DNA of 39,345 nt from Clostridia bacterium (GCA_017466495.1 JAFTUB010000122.1:1-39345), one strand, 5' to 3'; positions 8,379 through 16,993 are shown, counted from the stretch's first letter. Numbers and translations: made by a program. The notes: generated by a model from the letters alone, not told the origin.

Positions 8379-8407
8379 TTGATTTTTGCGGCAGAGTGGA
8401 GTATAAT
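8379..8407 (+). promoter_or_regulatory. Promoter for the LysR gene
   Basis: TTGATT (8379-8384) and TATAAT (8402-8407) have a 17-base spacer, 37 bases from the ATG. LysR regulators often bind between such divergent promoters, so control of the PlsC-like gene is possible. Confidence 0.75.
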
Positions 8408-8443
8408 GATGTATGAATATTTTTCATCCTTTGAGGTGTATCT

Positions 8444-9337
8444 ATGGAATTACGCAATATTATGACCTTTCTCAAAATTGCCGAGACGGGCAGCTTTACC
8501 CGCGCTGCCGCTCAGCTGGGATATAATCAGTCCACCGTGACGGTGCAGATCCAGCAACTGGAGCAGGAGCTGGGCGTTAAGCTGTTTGACCGTGTGGGAC
8601 GCCACATCAACCTGACCGAAAAGGGATATGAGTTTTTGGGCTGTGCCAACGAGATCGCTCGGGCAACCCAGAAGGCCAAGGCCATTGCGCAGAAGGACAG
8701 AGAGGCCAGCGGTCTGCTCCGGGTGGGCACGGTGGAGGAGTTTTTGACCCCCACCTTTAATCAGATGCTCAAGCTCTACTACACCCGTTTTCCCGGGGTG
8801 GAGATCGAGATGCATATCCGCCGTCCCGAGGCACAGCTTGCCGCACTGAAGGCGGGAGAGCTGGACATGGCACTGATCCTGGACCGTCGGATCGAAGGGG
8901 ATGATTTCATTCACGCCTGGGAGCGGCGGGACAAGGCGATCTTTGTTACCGGCCCGGCTGAGTCTGCCGCGTCGGGGACACCCCTGTCCCTGGAGGCCCT
9001 TTGCGCTCTTCCCCTGGTTCTGCCCTGCCGGGGCAGCGGCTTCCGCGATCTGTTTGAACGGGTGGCGGAGGAAGCGGGGTGCCGGGTCAATGTAACGGTG
9101 AGCAGCAATCACTTGCCTACGGTGAAGTACCTCTTGGAGGAGGGAGATGTGATTGCGCTGATGCCCGAATATGCGGTACGGGAAGAGCTGCGGGCGGGGA
9201 CGCTGAGAGAGATTGCGGTAAACTGCCCCGAGATGACCCTGCGGGCGCAGATGCTCTACCACCGCAGCAAGTGGGTCACGCCCCCCATGCAGGAGCTGAT
9301 CGATCTCATGGCCTGCTACCGCGGGTTGAATCTGTAA
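8444..9337 (+). CDS. LysR-family transcriptional regulator
   Basis: The 297-residue protein has the standard N-terminal winged helix-turn-helix (residues about 1-60, with the motif GSFTRAAAQLGYNQSTVT) and a periplasmic-binding-like effector domain after residue 90. The length is normal for the family. The start ATG follows GAGGTG. It is divergent from the PlsC-like acyltransferase with 173 bases between start codons, the usual arrangement for a LysR protein and its target, although the effector is unknown. No terminator is obvious after the stop. Confidence 0.92.
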   Translation: MELRNIMTFLKIAETGSFTRAAAQLGYNQSTVTVQIQQLEQELGVKLFDRVGRHINLTEKGYEFLGCANEIARATQKAKAIAQKDREASGLLRVGTVEEFLTPTFNQMLKLYYTRFPGVEIEMHIRRPEAQLAALKAGELDMALILDRRIEGDDFIHAWERRDKAIFVTGPAESAASGTPLSLEALCALPLVLPCRGSGFRDLFERVAEEAGCRVNVTVSSNHLPTVKYLLEEGDVIALMPEYAVREELRAGTLREIAVNCPEMTLRAQMLYHRSKWVTPPMQELIDLMACYRGLNL

Positions 9338-9524
9338 GGGTATAGACTCCCCTCGGGCAGGGAAATCTACGGATATCTCTGTGAAATTGTAAACAAACTG
9401 TAAAGTGCAAAAAAGCGCGGAACTTTTTCGTGACACCTGCGTCTATTTATCTCGTGCTTAACCGCGGGCCGCGTGTCCGACGGTTGACAAATAAAAAAAC
9501 AAACAAAAAACGGAGGATTTTCCC
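9338..9524 (+). promoter_or_regulatory. Leader of the DUF4358-MBOAT-DHHW operon with paired TGTAAA boxes
   Basis: Two TGTAAA hexamers (9388-9393 and 9399-9404) are spaced 11 bases apart, about one helical turn, as seen for paired activator sites. A perfect TTGACA occurs at 9483-9488, but no matching -10 box is found 17 bases on, only an A-rich stretch. Promoter assignment is therefore uncertain. GGAGG lies nine bases upstream of the ATG at 9525. Confidence 0.35.
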
Positions 9525-10094
9525 ATGAAGAAATTTACTGCTTTGCTTGCTGCCCTGATGGCACTTCTGATGCTGTTCACCGCTTGTGCAAAGACCCCTG
9601 CTGAGCCTGTCAACACCATTGAAGGTGCTCCCATGGATCTGCTGGGCGGTCTCGTGACCGATGCCAAGATCGAGATCATGTGCGAGAATGCCGAGCTGTC
9701 TGCTGACAACGTGGAGTGGCTGCTTGGTCTGTCCGCTGACGACTACACCGCAAATGTTGCCAACGGTGCCATCTCCATGGCGATGATGAGCGCTCAGGCA
9801 CACATGGTTGCTCTGCTGGAGTGCAAGGACTTCGAGACCGCTAAGGCTGTGAAGGAAAAACTGCACACCCAGTTTGACATCCGTCGTTGGGTTTGCGTCA
9901 TTCCCGAGATGTGCTACGTCATCGATTCCGGCAAATATGTCTTCTTTGTCGCTTCCGGCGTGGAGTACGGCGAGGCCCTGCTGAACGGCTTCAAGGCTCT
10001 GGCACAGGACAACGTTGGCGAGCGCCTGGATGTTGAGGGTGCTACCGGCGGTATGGACGATGGCATCATGGACGACATGCCCACGGCCGAGTAA
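9525..10094 (+). CDS. DUF4358-type lipoprotein
   Basis: The 189-residue product begins with a lipoprotein signal (MKKF, hydrophobic core, then LFTAC with the lipidated Cys near residue 21). The mature part resembles the DUF4358 family, with the helix containing AHMVALLECKDFETAK and a Tyr-rich beta end. It closes with an acidic Gly/Asp/Met-rich tail. It is 18 bases upstream of an MBOAT gene and two genes from a DHHW gene; this trio recurs in Clostridia. It is therefore probably an extracytoplasmic accessory of an acylation system, though its biochemical role is unknown. Confidence 0.78.
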   Translation: MKKFTALLAALMALLMLFTACAKTPAEPVNTIEGAPMDLLGGLVTDAKIEIMCENAELSADNVEWLLGLSADDYTANVANGAISMAMMSAQAHMVALLECKDFETAKAVKEKLHTQFDIRRWVCVIPEMCYVIDSGKYVFFVASGVEYGEALLNGFKALAQDNVGERLDVEGATGGMDDGIMDDMPTAE

Positions 10095-10112
10095 TTATCG
10101 CCGACTGCCGAT

Positions 10113-11516
10113 ATGCTGTTTTCCAGTATCACATTTCTGTACGCCTTTCTGCCCATCCTGCTGGCACTTTATTTCATCGTGCCCAAGGGATGGCGGAACG
10201 GCGTTCTGCTTGCCGCGAGCCTTCTGTTCTACGCTTGGGGCGAGCCGGTGTATCTTATTCTGATGATCGCATCCATCGCGGTGGGCTATGTGTTCGGTCT
10301 TTTGATCGACCGCTACCGTGAGCGGCCCCGTTTGGCCAATCTGCTGACGGCGGCTTCGGTTTGCGTTTGCCTTTCTTCCCTGATCCTGTTCAAATACAGC
10401 GACTTTTTCCTCTCCACTGTCAATGCCCTGGCGGGGACCAAGTTTGCGCTGTTGAGACTGGCTCTTCCGGTGGGGATCAGCTTCTACACCTTCCAGATCC
10501 TTTCCTACACGGTTGACGTGCGGCGTGGGGATGCACCGGTGCAGAAAAATCCCTTTACCTTTGCCACCTATGTGGCGCTTTTCCCCCAGCTGATCGCCGG
10601 TCCCATCGTCCGTTATGTGACGGTGGCCGAGGAGCTGAATCATCGCAACATTACCCGCGAGGATGTGGCCTACGGGATGGCGCGCTTTGTGGTGGGCCTG
10701 GGCAAGAAGGTGATGCTGGCCAATGTGCTGGGTGAGGTGTGCAAGATCTACCGCGAGACCGATGAGTCCAGCGTGCTCTTTACCTGGCTCTATCTGATCT
10801 CCTATGCGCTGCACATTTACTTCGACTTCTCGGGCTATTCGGATATGGCCATCGGTCTGGGACGCATTTTCGGCTTCCATTTCCTGGAGAACTTCAACTA
10901 TCCCTACATTTCCCGCTCCATCACCGAATTCTGGCGGCGCTGGCATATGTCCCTGGGCACCTGGTTCCGCGACTATGTCTATATTCCGTTGGGCGGAAAC
11001 CGGGTTTCTCCCCTGCGCTGGGTATTCAACCTCAGCGTGGTTTGGATGCTCACCGGCTTCTGGCACGGTGCAGGCTGGACCTTCATTCTGTGGGGTGTTT
11101 GGTTCGGCATTTGGCTGATCCTGGAGAAGCTTCTGCTGGGCAAGTGGCTGGCGAAGATTCCCGCGCCTCTGTCCTGGCTTTGGTCCACCGTGCTGGTGCT
11201 GCTGGGCTTTGTGCTCTTCGATGCGGAGAGCCTGACGGTGGCCGTTTCCCGCATGGGCAATCTCTTCGGTGTGGGGCTTCCTCTGGTCACCGACACCGCA
11301 CTCTATTACCTGCGCAGTTACAGCGTGGTTTTGGTGGTGGCTATCATCGGTGCTACGCCGTTGCCCAAGCTGGTATGGACCCGCCTGCGGGAACAGAAGT
11401 GGGGACTGAACGTCACTGCTTTCCTTGAGCCGGCGGCCCTGGCTGTCCTGCTGGTCCTCATCAGCGCATATCTGATCGACGGATCCTACAACCCCTTTAT
11501 TTATTTCCGTTTCTGA
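10113..11516 (+). CDS. MBOAT-family O-acyltransferase (AlgI/DltB-like)
   Basis: The 467-residue polytopic membrane protein has the MBOAT core, with the segments YFDFSGYSDMAIGLG, EFWRRWHMSLGTWFRDYVY and VWMLTGFWHGAGW. The last contains the invariant histidine of the family. AlgI/DltB-type enzymes pass acyl groups across the membrane to polysaccharides or teichoic acids. The start ATG is preceded by a poor ribosome site, so coupling to the upstream lipoprotein gene is likely. The DHHW protein encoded downstream is the likely extracellular partner, by analogy with AlgJ/AlgX-type systems. The acceptor polymer is unknown. Confidence 0.93.
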   Translation: MLFSSITFLYAFLPILLALYFIVPKGWRNGVLLAASLLFYAWGEPVYLILMIASIAVGYVFGLLIDRYRERPRLANLLTAASVCVCLSSLILFKYSDFFLSTVNALAGTKFALLRLALPVGISFYTFQILSYTVDVRRGDAPVQKNPFTFATYVALFPQLIAGPIVRYVTVAEELNHRNITREDVAYGMARFVVGLGKKVMLANVLGEVCKIYRETDESSVLFTWLYLISYALHIYFDFSGYSDMAIGLGRIFGFHFLENFNYPYISRSITEFWRRWHMSLGTWFRDYVYIPLGGNRVSPLRWVFNLSVVWMLTGFWHGAGWTFILWGVWFGIWLILEKLLLGKWLAKIPAPLSWLWSTVLVLLGFVLFDAESLTVAVSRMGNLFGVGLPLVTDTALYYLRSYSVVLVVAIIGATPLPKLVWTRLREQKWGLNVTAFLEPAALAVLLVLISAYLIDGSYNPFIYFRF

Positions 11517-11529
11517 GGAGGTGCGGCTG

Positions 11530-12654
11530 ATGATGAAAAAACTTCGCGACTGGCTGACGGTTGGCATTTTTGTTCTGCTGATCGGCGGCTTTGCTGTGGC
11601 TAACCTCTTCTACGATGCCGGCACCGTTTCCACCAGTGAACGGCGCAAGCTGGCGGAATTTCCCCAGTTTACCTGGCAGACCGTGAAAACGGCCAAGTTC
11701 ATGAACGGACTTGAGGACTATCTCTCGGATCACTTTATCGGCCGTGACGATTTCCGCCGGCTGAAGGCTAACTTCCTGTTCAATGTTCTGCAGCAGAAGG
11801 ACAACCACGAGATCTATGTGGTGGACGGCAGTGCGTCGGAATACAGCGCATCCCTGCCCGAGAAGTCCCTGCAGCAGGCGGGGGAGAAGTTCGGCATTCT
11901 GCGGGACAAGTACCTGACCGGCTGCAATCTCTATTACAGCGTGATCCCCGACAAGAACTATTTCCTGGCGGAGGCAAACGGCTATCCCGCCTACGACTAT
12001 GACAAGTTCATGCAGCTTCTGCGGGAGCACATGGACGGCTATACCGAGATCGACCTGTTTTCGGCCCTTACGGTAGAGGACTATTACCGCACTGACCTGC
12101 ACTGGGATCAGTCCCGTCTGCGGGCTGCGGTGAATGCCCTGTGCGGCGGGCTGGGGGCTGCGGCGCCCGATCTGTCGGCCATGACGGCCACCGCGCTTGA
12201 TCCCTTCTGGGGGGTATATTACGGGCAGTCGGCCCTTTCCCTGGCGCCTGATACCCTGACCTATCTCACCTCCCCTGTGCTGGAGGGATGCACCTACGAG
12301 GTGCTCAATGACAAGACCATGGTCTTTGAGGAAAAGCCCATCTACAACGAAGCGCATTTCACAGGGATTGACCCCTACAGCGTTTTCCTTGAGGGGCCTG
12401 TGTCCTTGGGGAAGATTACCAACCCCAATGCCTCCTCCGACCGTCGGCTGATCATCTTCCGCGACTCCTTCGGCAGCGCCATTGCACCGCTGATGGCCGC
12501 TGCGGGAGAATACGCCGAGATCGTGCTGGTTGACCTGCGCTATATCTATGCCGAGCTGGTCCCGCAGTTTGTGGAGATCGGCGAGGGCGATGATGTGCTT
12601 TTGCTGTACAATACCCAGATTCTGGGGAACAGCACCTTGTTCAACGTCAAATAA
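11530..12654 (+). CDS. DHHW-family protein, SGNH-like partner of the MBOAT protein
   Basis: The 374-residue protein has an N-terminal transmembrane anchor (about residues 10-30) and an extracytoplasmic domain. The family motif appears as TDLHWDQ and the C-terminal Ser/Asp segment as FRDSFGSAI, resembling the AlgX-type SGNH hydrolase fold. It probably transfers the acyl group supplied by the MBOAT protein to an extracellular glycan. The start ATG 11530 follows AGGAGG by eight bases; a GTG nine bases earlier overlaps the ribosome site and is rejected. It ends the operon before a terminator. Confidence 0.88.
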   Translation: MMKKLRDWLTVGIFVLLIGGFAVANLFYDAGTVSTSERRKLAEFPQFTWQTVKTAKFMNGLEDYLSDHFIGRDDFRRLKANFLFNVLQQKDNHEIYVVDGSASEYSASLPEKSLQQAGEKFGILRDKYLTGCNLYYSVIPDKNYFLAEANGYPAYDYDKFMQLLREHMDGYTEIDLFSALTVEDYYRTDLHWDQSRLRAAVNALCGGLGAAAPDLSAMTATALDPFWGVYYGQSALSLAPDTLTYLTSPVLEGCTYEVLNDKTMVFEEKPIYNEAHFTGIDPYSVFLEGPVSLGKITNPNASSDRRLIIFRDSFGSAIAPLMAAAGEYAEIVLVDLRYIYAELVPQFVEIGEGDDVLLLYNTQILGNSTLFNVK

Positions 12655-12676
12655 TATGATTTCTCCGTGTGAGGCA

Positions 12677-12709
12677 GAGGGGCAATGCTGAGGCATTGCC
12701 CCCTCTTTT
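12677..12709 (+). terminator. Rho-independent terminator after the DHHW gene
   Basis: A 12-bp stem, GAGGGGCAATGC paired with its complement (one C bulge), is followed by TTTT. It separates the acylation operon from the amino-sugar operon. Confidence 0.85.
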
Positions 12710-12795
12710 GTTTGGATTTCTCACTTACAGGGTGCGGGGGCATATGCTGATGGTAGCCGCCAAAATGTAACATTTTTGCGACGGGGCGAAAGCCC

Positions 12796-12824
12796 TTGCC
12801 TTTTTCCCAAAAATATGATATACT
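12796..12824 (+). promoter_or_regulatory. Extended -10 promoter for the amino-sugar operon
   Basis: TTGCCT (12796-12801) and TATACT (12819-12824) have a 17-base spacer, with TG one base before the -10 box (12816-12817). Confidence 0.75.
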
Positions 12825-12861
12825 ATACGATAGATTTTTGTTGAAAGGAGGTGAAAAATCC

Positions 12862-13536
12862 ATGCGAAATGTGACGGTATCTGATCTGCTTGACCTGACC
12901 CGAACCTGTGCCGGTGAACTGTTTACGGGGAAGACCTATCCCTGGGAGGTGCTGGATGAGCTGAAGGCGTTTATTCTGACGCTGGGCGCGAAGCTGCCCG
13001 AGGATCGGTTCGCTCAGGTGTCCGAAGGCGTTTGGATCGCCCGCTCGGCCAAGGTGGCACCTACGGCTTACATCGGCGCGCCCTGCATCATTGATGAGGA
13101 CGCAGAGGTGCGGCACTGTGCCTACATTCGCGGCTCGGCCATTGTGGGACGGGGCGCTGTGGTGGGCAATTCTTCGGAGCTGAAGAACTGTATTCTGTTC
13201 GATGGCGTGCAGGTGCCCCACTTCAACTATGTGGGCGACTCTGTTCTTGGCTACCGTGCCCATCTCGGGGCGGGAGCGGTGACATCCAATGTCAAGGGGG
13301 ACCGCACAAACGTGACGGTGAAGGGAGAAGAACCCATTGCCACGGGCCGGCGCAAGCTGGGTGCCATGGTGGGTGATCTCGCTGAAATCGGCTGCGGTGC
13401 GGTACTGAATCCGGGCAGTGTCATCGGACGGCGTGCACAGGTCTATCCGCTGGTGAGTGTGCGCGGCGTGATCCCGGCTGACAGCATTGTCAAAACCGCA
13501 GACTGTGTGGTTCAGCGGAAACAGCAAGAAAACTGA
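12862..13536 (+). CDS. Left-handed beta-helix acetyltransferase, GlmU C-domain-like
   Basis: The 224-residue protein has a helical N-terminal part of about 55 residues and then hexapeptide repeats forming a left-handed beta-helix. The region VPHFNYVGDSVLG matches the GlmU acetyltransferase segment, with H120 at the place of its catalytic histidine. The uridylyltransferase (nucleotidyl) domain of GlmU is missing. The start ATG is preceded by a full AAAGGAGGTG; a longer upstream frame runs through the promoter. It sits 23 bases before glmM. With glmM and glmS it makes a plausible glucosamine-1-phosphate acetylation step, but the family has also been annotated as a pyrophosphorylase, so the activity is unproven. 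Confidence 0.82.
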   Translation: MRNVTVSDLLDLTRTCAGELFTGKTYPWEVLDELKAFILTLGAKLPEDRFAQVSEGVWIARSAKVAPTAYIGAPCIIDEDAEVRHCAYIRGSAIVGRGAVVGNSSELKNCILFDGVQVPHFNYVGDSVLGYRAHLGAGAVTSNVKGDRTNVTVKGEEPIATGRRKLGAMVGDLAEIGCGAVLNPGSVIGRRAQVYPLVSVRGVIPADSIVKTADCVVQRKQQEN

Positions 13537-13559
13537 TCAAAACAAAAGGAGTGAACAGA

Positions 13560-14912
13560 TTGGGAAGATTATTCGGAACAGACGGTGTGCGCGGCATTGC
13601 CAACACTGAGCTGACCTGCGAGCGCGCCATGGCCATCGGCCGTGCGGCAGCAATGGTCTTCGCAGACGGATGCAGACGGCGTCCGATTGTGGCAGTGGGC
13701 AGTGATACCCGTATCTCCTCCGATATGCTGGGCTGTGCCGTGATGGCGGGCCTCTGCTCGGTGGGCGCGGATGTCATTGACCTGGGCGTGATCCCCACCC
13801 CTGCTGTGGCTTATCTGGTTGGTAAGTACAAGGCAGATGCGGGAATCATGATCTCGGCATCTCACAACCCTGCGGCGTACAACGGAATCAAGATCTTCAG
13901 CGGCGACGGCTACAAGCTGCCCGATGCCCTGGAGGAGCAGATCGAGACGCTGGTACTGGAGCGTGATGCGGAGTGGCCGACCCCTGTGGACAGCGGCGTG
14001 GGTAAGATCACCCGTGCGGCAAATGCGGCAAGCGATTACGCGGTGCACGTGCGCAGCTCGGTGCTGTATTCGCTGGACGGTTTGCACGTGGCCATTGACT
14101 GTGCCAACGGCGCATCCAGTGTGACGGCAAAGCAGATTTTTGAGGGCTTGGGTGCGGAGGTGGACATCCTCTTCGACAGCCCCAACGGCACCAACATCAA
14201 CGACGGCTGCGGCTCCACCCACATGGATAAGCTGGCAGACTACGTCAGAGAACACGGCCTGGATGCGGGAATTGCCTTTGACGGCGATGCTGACCGCTGC
14301 CTGGCAGTGGACGAGAAGGGCAACTTCATCGACGGTGACCAGATCATGGCCATCTGTGCGGCCGACCTCAACGAGCGCGGACGACTCTCCCGCAGGACGG
14401 TGGTGGGCACGGTGATGACCAACCTCGGCTTCCAGCGTTTCTGCGCGGACAACGGGATGCGCTTCTTAGCGACCCGTGTAGGTGACCGCTTCGTGCTGGA
14501 GGAAATGATTCTGGAGGATGCAACCTTCGGCGGCGAGCAGTCGGGACACATTATTTTCCGCGACTTTGCTACCACCGGTGACGGCCAGCTGACGGCTGCA
14601 CAGCTGCTTTCTCTCATGCGCCGCTGCGGCAAGCCTCTCTCTGAACTGGCATCTATCATGACCAAATACCCGCAGGTGATGCTCAACCTCACCGTGACTC
14701 CCGAAGGCAAGCTGCACTTCCATACCGACGCCCAGGTACGCGAAGCCATTGAGCGAGCCAAGTCTGCTCTGGGTGAGCGGGGACGCGTTGTGGTTCGTCC
14801 TTCCGGCACTGAGCCCTATCTCCGTGTTATGGTGGAAGGTGAGGACGAGGAAGAGATCGGCCGCATTGCAAACGAAGTCGCAGAGGTTATTCTTGCGCGG
14901 CTCGGAAGTTAA
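13560..14912 (+). CDS. glmM: Phosphoglucosamine mutase
   Basis: The 450-residue enzyme interconverts glucosamine-6-phosphate and glucosamine-1-phosphate in UDP-GlcNAc synthesis. It begins MGRLFGTDGVRGIAN, the classic family start, and has the phosphoserine loop ISASHNP (S101), the magnesium loop DGDADR (D241-D245) and the C-terminal phosphate-binding RPSGTEP near 413. The start is TTG at 13560: AAAGGAG ends at 13551 with an eight-base spacer. A GTG at 13551 lies inside the ribosome site and is rejected. The weak start codon may limit its output. The stop codon lies four bases before the glmS ribozyme cleavage site. Confidence 0.97.
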   Translation: MGRLFGTDGVRGIANTELTCERAMAIGRAAAMVFADGCRRRPIVAVGSDTRISSDMLGCAVMAGLCSVGADVIDLGVIPTPAVAYLVGKYKADAGIMISASHNPAAYNGIKIFSGDGYKLPDALEEQIETLVLERDAEWPTPVDSGVGKITRAANAASDYAVHVRSSVLYSLDGLHVAIDCANGASSVTAKQIFEGLGAEVDILFDSPNGTNINDGCGSTHMDKLADYVREHGLDAGIAFDGDADRCLAVDEKGNFIDGDQIMAICAADLNERGRLSRRTVVGTVMTNLGFQRFCADNGMRFLATRVGDRFVLEEMILEDATFGGEQSGHIIFRDFATTGDGQLTAAQLLSLMRRCGKPLSELASIMTKYPQVMLNLTVTPEGKLHFHTDAQVREAIERAKSALGERGRVVVRPSGTEPYLRVMVEGEDEEEIGRIANEVAEVILARLGS

Positions 14913-14915
14913 TTA

Positions 14916-15080
14916 AGCGCCAGAACTGCATCGCAGGGTGCAGTTGACGAGGTGGGAGATGAATCGAATTTTCGGCGGATATCTCCCCGGCAGAACCACC
15001 TGCCGAAGGCTGTCACAAATATACGGGTGACCGTAAAACAAAGGACAGTGCAAAGGGGACCTTCCCGCATGACGGGAAGC
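14916..15080 (+). ncRNA. glmS ribozyme-riboswitch
   Basis: The sequence from AGCGCCAGAACTGC onward follows the glmS ribozyme core closely. It shows the P1 strand, the GGGTGCAGTTGACGAGG segment, then TTTCGGCGGAT and the later pseudoknot and P4 region; the final hairpin CTTCCCG/CGGGAAG closes at 15079. By comparison with the Bacillus subtilis ribozyme, self-cleavage falls between A14916 and G14917. It is activated by glucosamine-6-phosphate, the product of GlmS, and leads to degradation of the glmS message. Here the site is only four bases past the glmM stop, so cleavage would separate the glmM and glmS messages. Confidence 0.96.
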
Positions 15081-15092
15081 AAATTATACAGG

Positions 15093-15118
15093 CAGATACT
15101 GCCTGTAGGCAGTATCTG
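15093..15118 (+). other. Perfect hairpin in the glmS leader
   Basis: CAGATACTGCC and its exact complement form an 11-bp stem with loop TGTA between the ribozyme and the glmS ribosome site. There is no T run after it, so it is not a simple terminator. It may stabilise the leader or protect it from ribonuclease. Confidence 0.6.
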
Positions 15119-15146
15119 TACTCTTGGCAAAAGGATACTGATTACT

Positions 15147-16988
15147 ATGTGTGGAATTATTGGATATACCGGGACAAAGCCTGTTTGTCCCATTCTGATC
15201 GACGGCCTGCGGGCATTGGAGTACCGCGGCTATGACTCGGCCGGTGTTGCACTTTCCGGCAAGACCCTGACCACGGTGAAGCGTGCAGGACGCATTTCGG
15301 TGCTGGAAGAGGCACTGGCAGCAGGTGAGGCTGGTGCAGATCTGCAGGCGCCCTGCGGCATTGCCCACACCCGCTGGGCTACCCACGGCGCTCCCACCGA
15401 TGCCAACGCCCATCCCCATGCCACCGAGCGCCTGGCGCTGGTACACAATGGCATCATCGAGAATGACCGTGCCCTGCGCCGTGAGCTGGAGGAGAAGGGG
15501 TATGTGTTCAACTCCGAGACCGATACCGAGGCGGCTGCCAAGCTCATTGACAGCATTTACGCCGAGACTCCTGATCCCATTGCGGCAATTCGTGCCGCAG
15601 TCAAGCGCCTGGAGGGCGCTTATGCCCTGGCGGTGGTCTTCGCTGACCGCCCCAAGCAGATCTACGCCATTCGCCGCGACAATCCCCTGATCGTTGCGGC
15701 AACGGCTGAGGGGGCATTCCTTGCCTCCGACATTCCCGCGCTTCTGCCCCACACCAAGGATTACTACCGTCCCGACGAGAACGAGATCGTGGTGCTGGAT
15801 GCAGAGGGCGAGGCTCCCTCGGTGCGCTTCTTCGGCGAGGCGGGCGAGCTGACCCATCCCGTCTGCACCGTTAACTGGAACGTGGAGCAGGCAGAGAAGG
15901 GCGGTTACGATCACTTCATGCGCAAGGAGCTGGGCGAGGGCCCCGAGGGTGTTCGCCGCACCCTGACTCCCCTGATCCGTGACGGCCTGCCTTCCTTCGG
16001 CCTTCCTCTGATGGACGGCCTGGGCAAAATGCGCAGTATGCGTATTGTTGCCTGCGGCACGGCCATGCACGCAGGTTTGATGGGCCGCGCATTTATCGAG
16101 CGGCTGGCACGGATGCCGGTGACGGTGGAGATTGCCTCCGAGTTCCGTTACCGCAACCCCATCCTCTCCCCCGATGAGCCCATTCTCCTGCTCTCCCAGT
16201 CGGGCGAGACGGCCGATACCCTGGCTGCCCTCCGCCTGGCGCGGGCCAACGGCATTCCTACCGCTGCCATTGTCAATGTCATTGGTTCCTCGGTGGCTCG
16301 GGAAGCGGATGCGGTGCTTGCCACCCATGCCGGCCCCGAGATCGCGGTGGCCAGCACCAAGGCTTATGCAACCCAGGCTTCCATGATGGCGCTGATCGCT
16401 GTGGCCATTGCCCACCAGCGTGGTCTGATCACCGACGAGAAGGCAAAAGAGATGACGGCGGCGCTTGCCGACCGTCTGCCTGCCGCTCTGGAGGAGACCA
16501 TTGCCCTTGAGGAGCAGATGATCGAGCAGGCCAAGCGCCTGTCCTCGGCAGAGCACGTCTTCTACATCGGCCGCGGTGCCGACTACGACGGCAGCGTTGA
16601 GGGCGCGCTGAAGCTGAAGGAGATCAGCTACATCCACAGCGAGGCCTATGCTGCCGGTGAGTTGAAGCACGGCACCATCTCGCTGATTACCGACGGCGTT
16701 CCGGTGGTTGCCCTGTCCACCGATGTGAACACGGCCTCCAAGATGGCCTCCAATATGCGCGAGGTTCGGGCAAGAGGCGGCTATGTGCTGCTGATCTGCA
16801 CCGAGGCTACCCGTGCGGAGGTTGAGCCTTGCTCCGATGCCTGCATCGTTCTCCCTGAGTCCGATCCCATGCTTGCCCCCATTTGCGGCGTGCTGACCGA
16901 GCATATGATTGCTTACCACACGGCGCGGGTGATGGGCTGCGACGTCGACAAGCCCAGAAATCTGGCGAAGTCGGTGACCGTAGAATAA
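15147..16988 (+). CDS. glmS: Glutamine-fructose-6-phosphate aminotransferase (isomerizing)
   Basis: The 613-residue enzyme makes glucosamine-6-phosphate from fructose-6-phosphate and glutamine. The N-terminal glutaminase starts MCGIIGYTG, with the nucleophile Cys2 after Met removal. Two SIS domains follow, marked by CGTAMHAG and SQSGETADT in the first, and the chain ends with the conserved KSVTVE. The start ATG 15147 places the catalytic Cys at the N-terminus as required; longer frames run through the ribozyme and are rejected. AAAAGGA lies 11 bases upstream. Expression is expected to fall when glucosamine-6-phosphate is high, through the ribozyme. Confidence 0.98.
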   Translation: MCGIIGYTGTKPVCPILIDGLRALEYRGYDSAGVALSGKTLTTVKRAGRISVLEEALAAGEAGADLQAPCGIAHTRWATHGAPTDANAHPHATERLALVHNGIIENDRALRRELEEKGYVFNSETDTEAAAKLIDSIYAETPDPIAAIRAAVKRLEGAYALAVVFADRPKQIYAIRRDNPLIVAATAEGAFLASDIPALLPHTKDYYRPDENEIVVLDAEGEAPSVRFFGEAGELTHPVCTVNWNVEQAEKGGYDHFMRKELGEGPEGVRRTLTPLIRDGLPSFGLPLMDGLGKMRSMRIVACGTAMHAGLMGRAFIERLARMPVTVEIASEFRYRNPILSPDEPILLLSQSGETADTLAALRLARANGIPTAAIVNVIGSSVAREADAVLATHAGPEIAVASTKAYATQASMMALIAVAIAHQRGLITDEKAKEMTAALADRLPAALEETIALEEQMIEQAKRLSSAEHVFYIGRGADYDGSVEGALKLKEISYIHSEAYAAGELKHGTISLITDGVPVVALSTDVNTASKMASNMREVRARGGYVLLICTEATRAEVEPCSDACIVLPESDPMLAPICGVLTEHMIAYHTARVMGCDVDKPRNLAKSVTVE

Positions 16989-16993
16989 GCACC

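Noticed and set aside
9483..9510. TTGACA at 9483 as a full promoter for the DUF4358 gene
   Set aside because: The region 17 bases downstream is A-rich without a -10 hexamer, and it would start inside the ribosome site.
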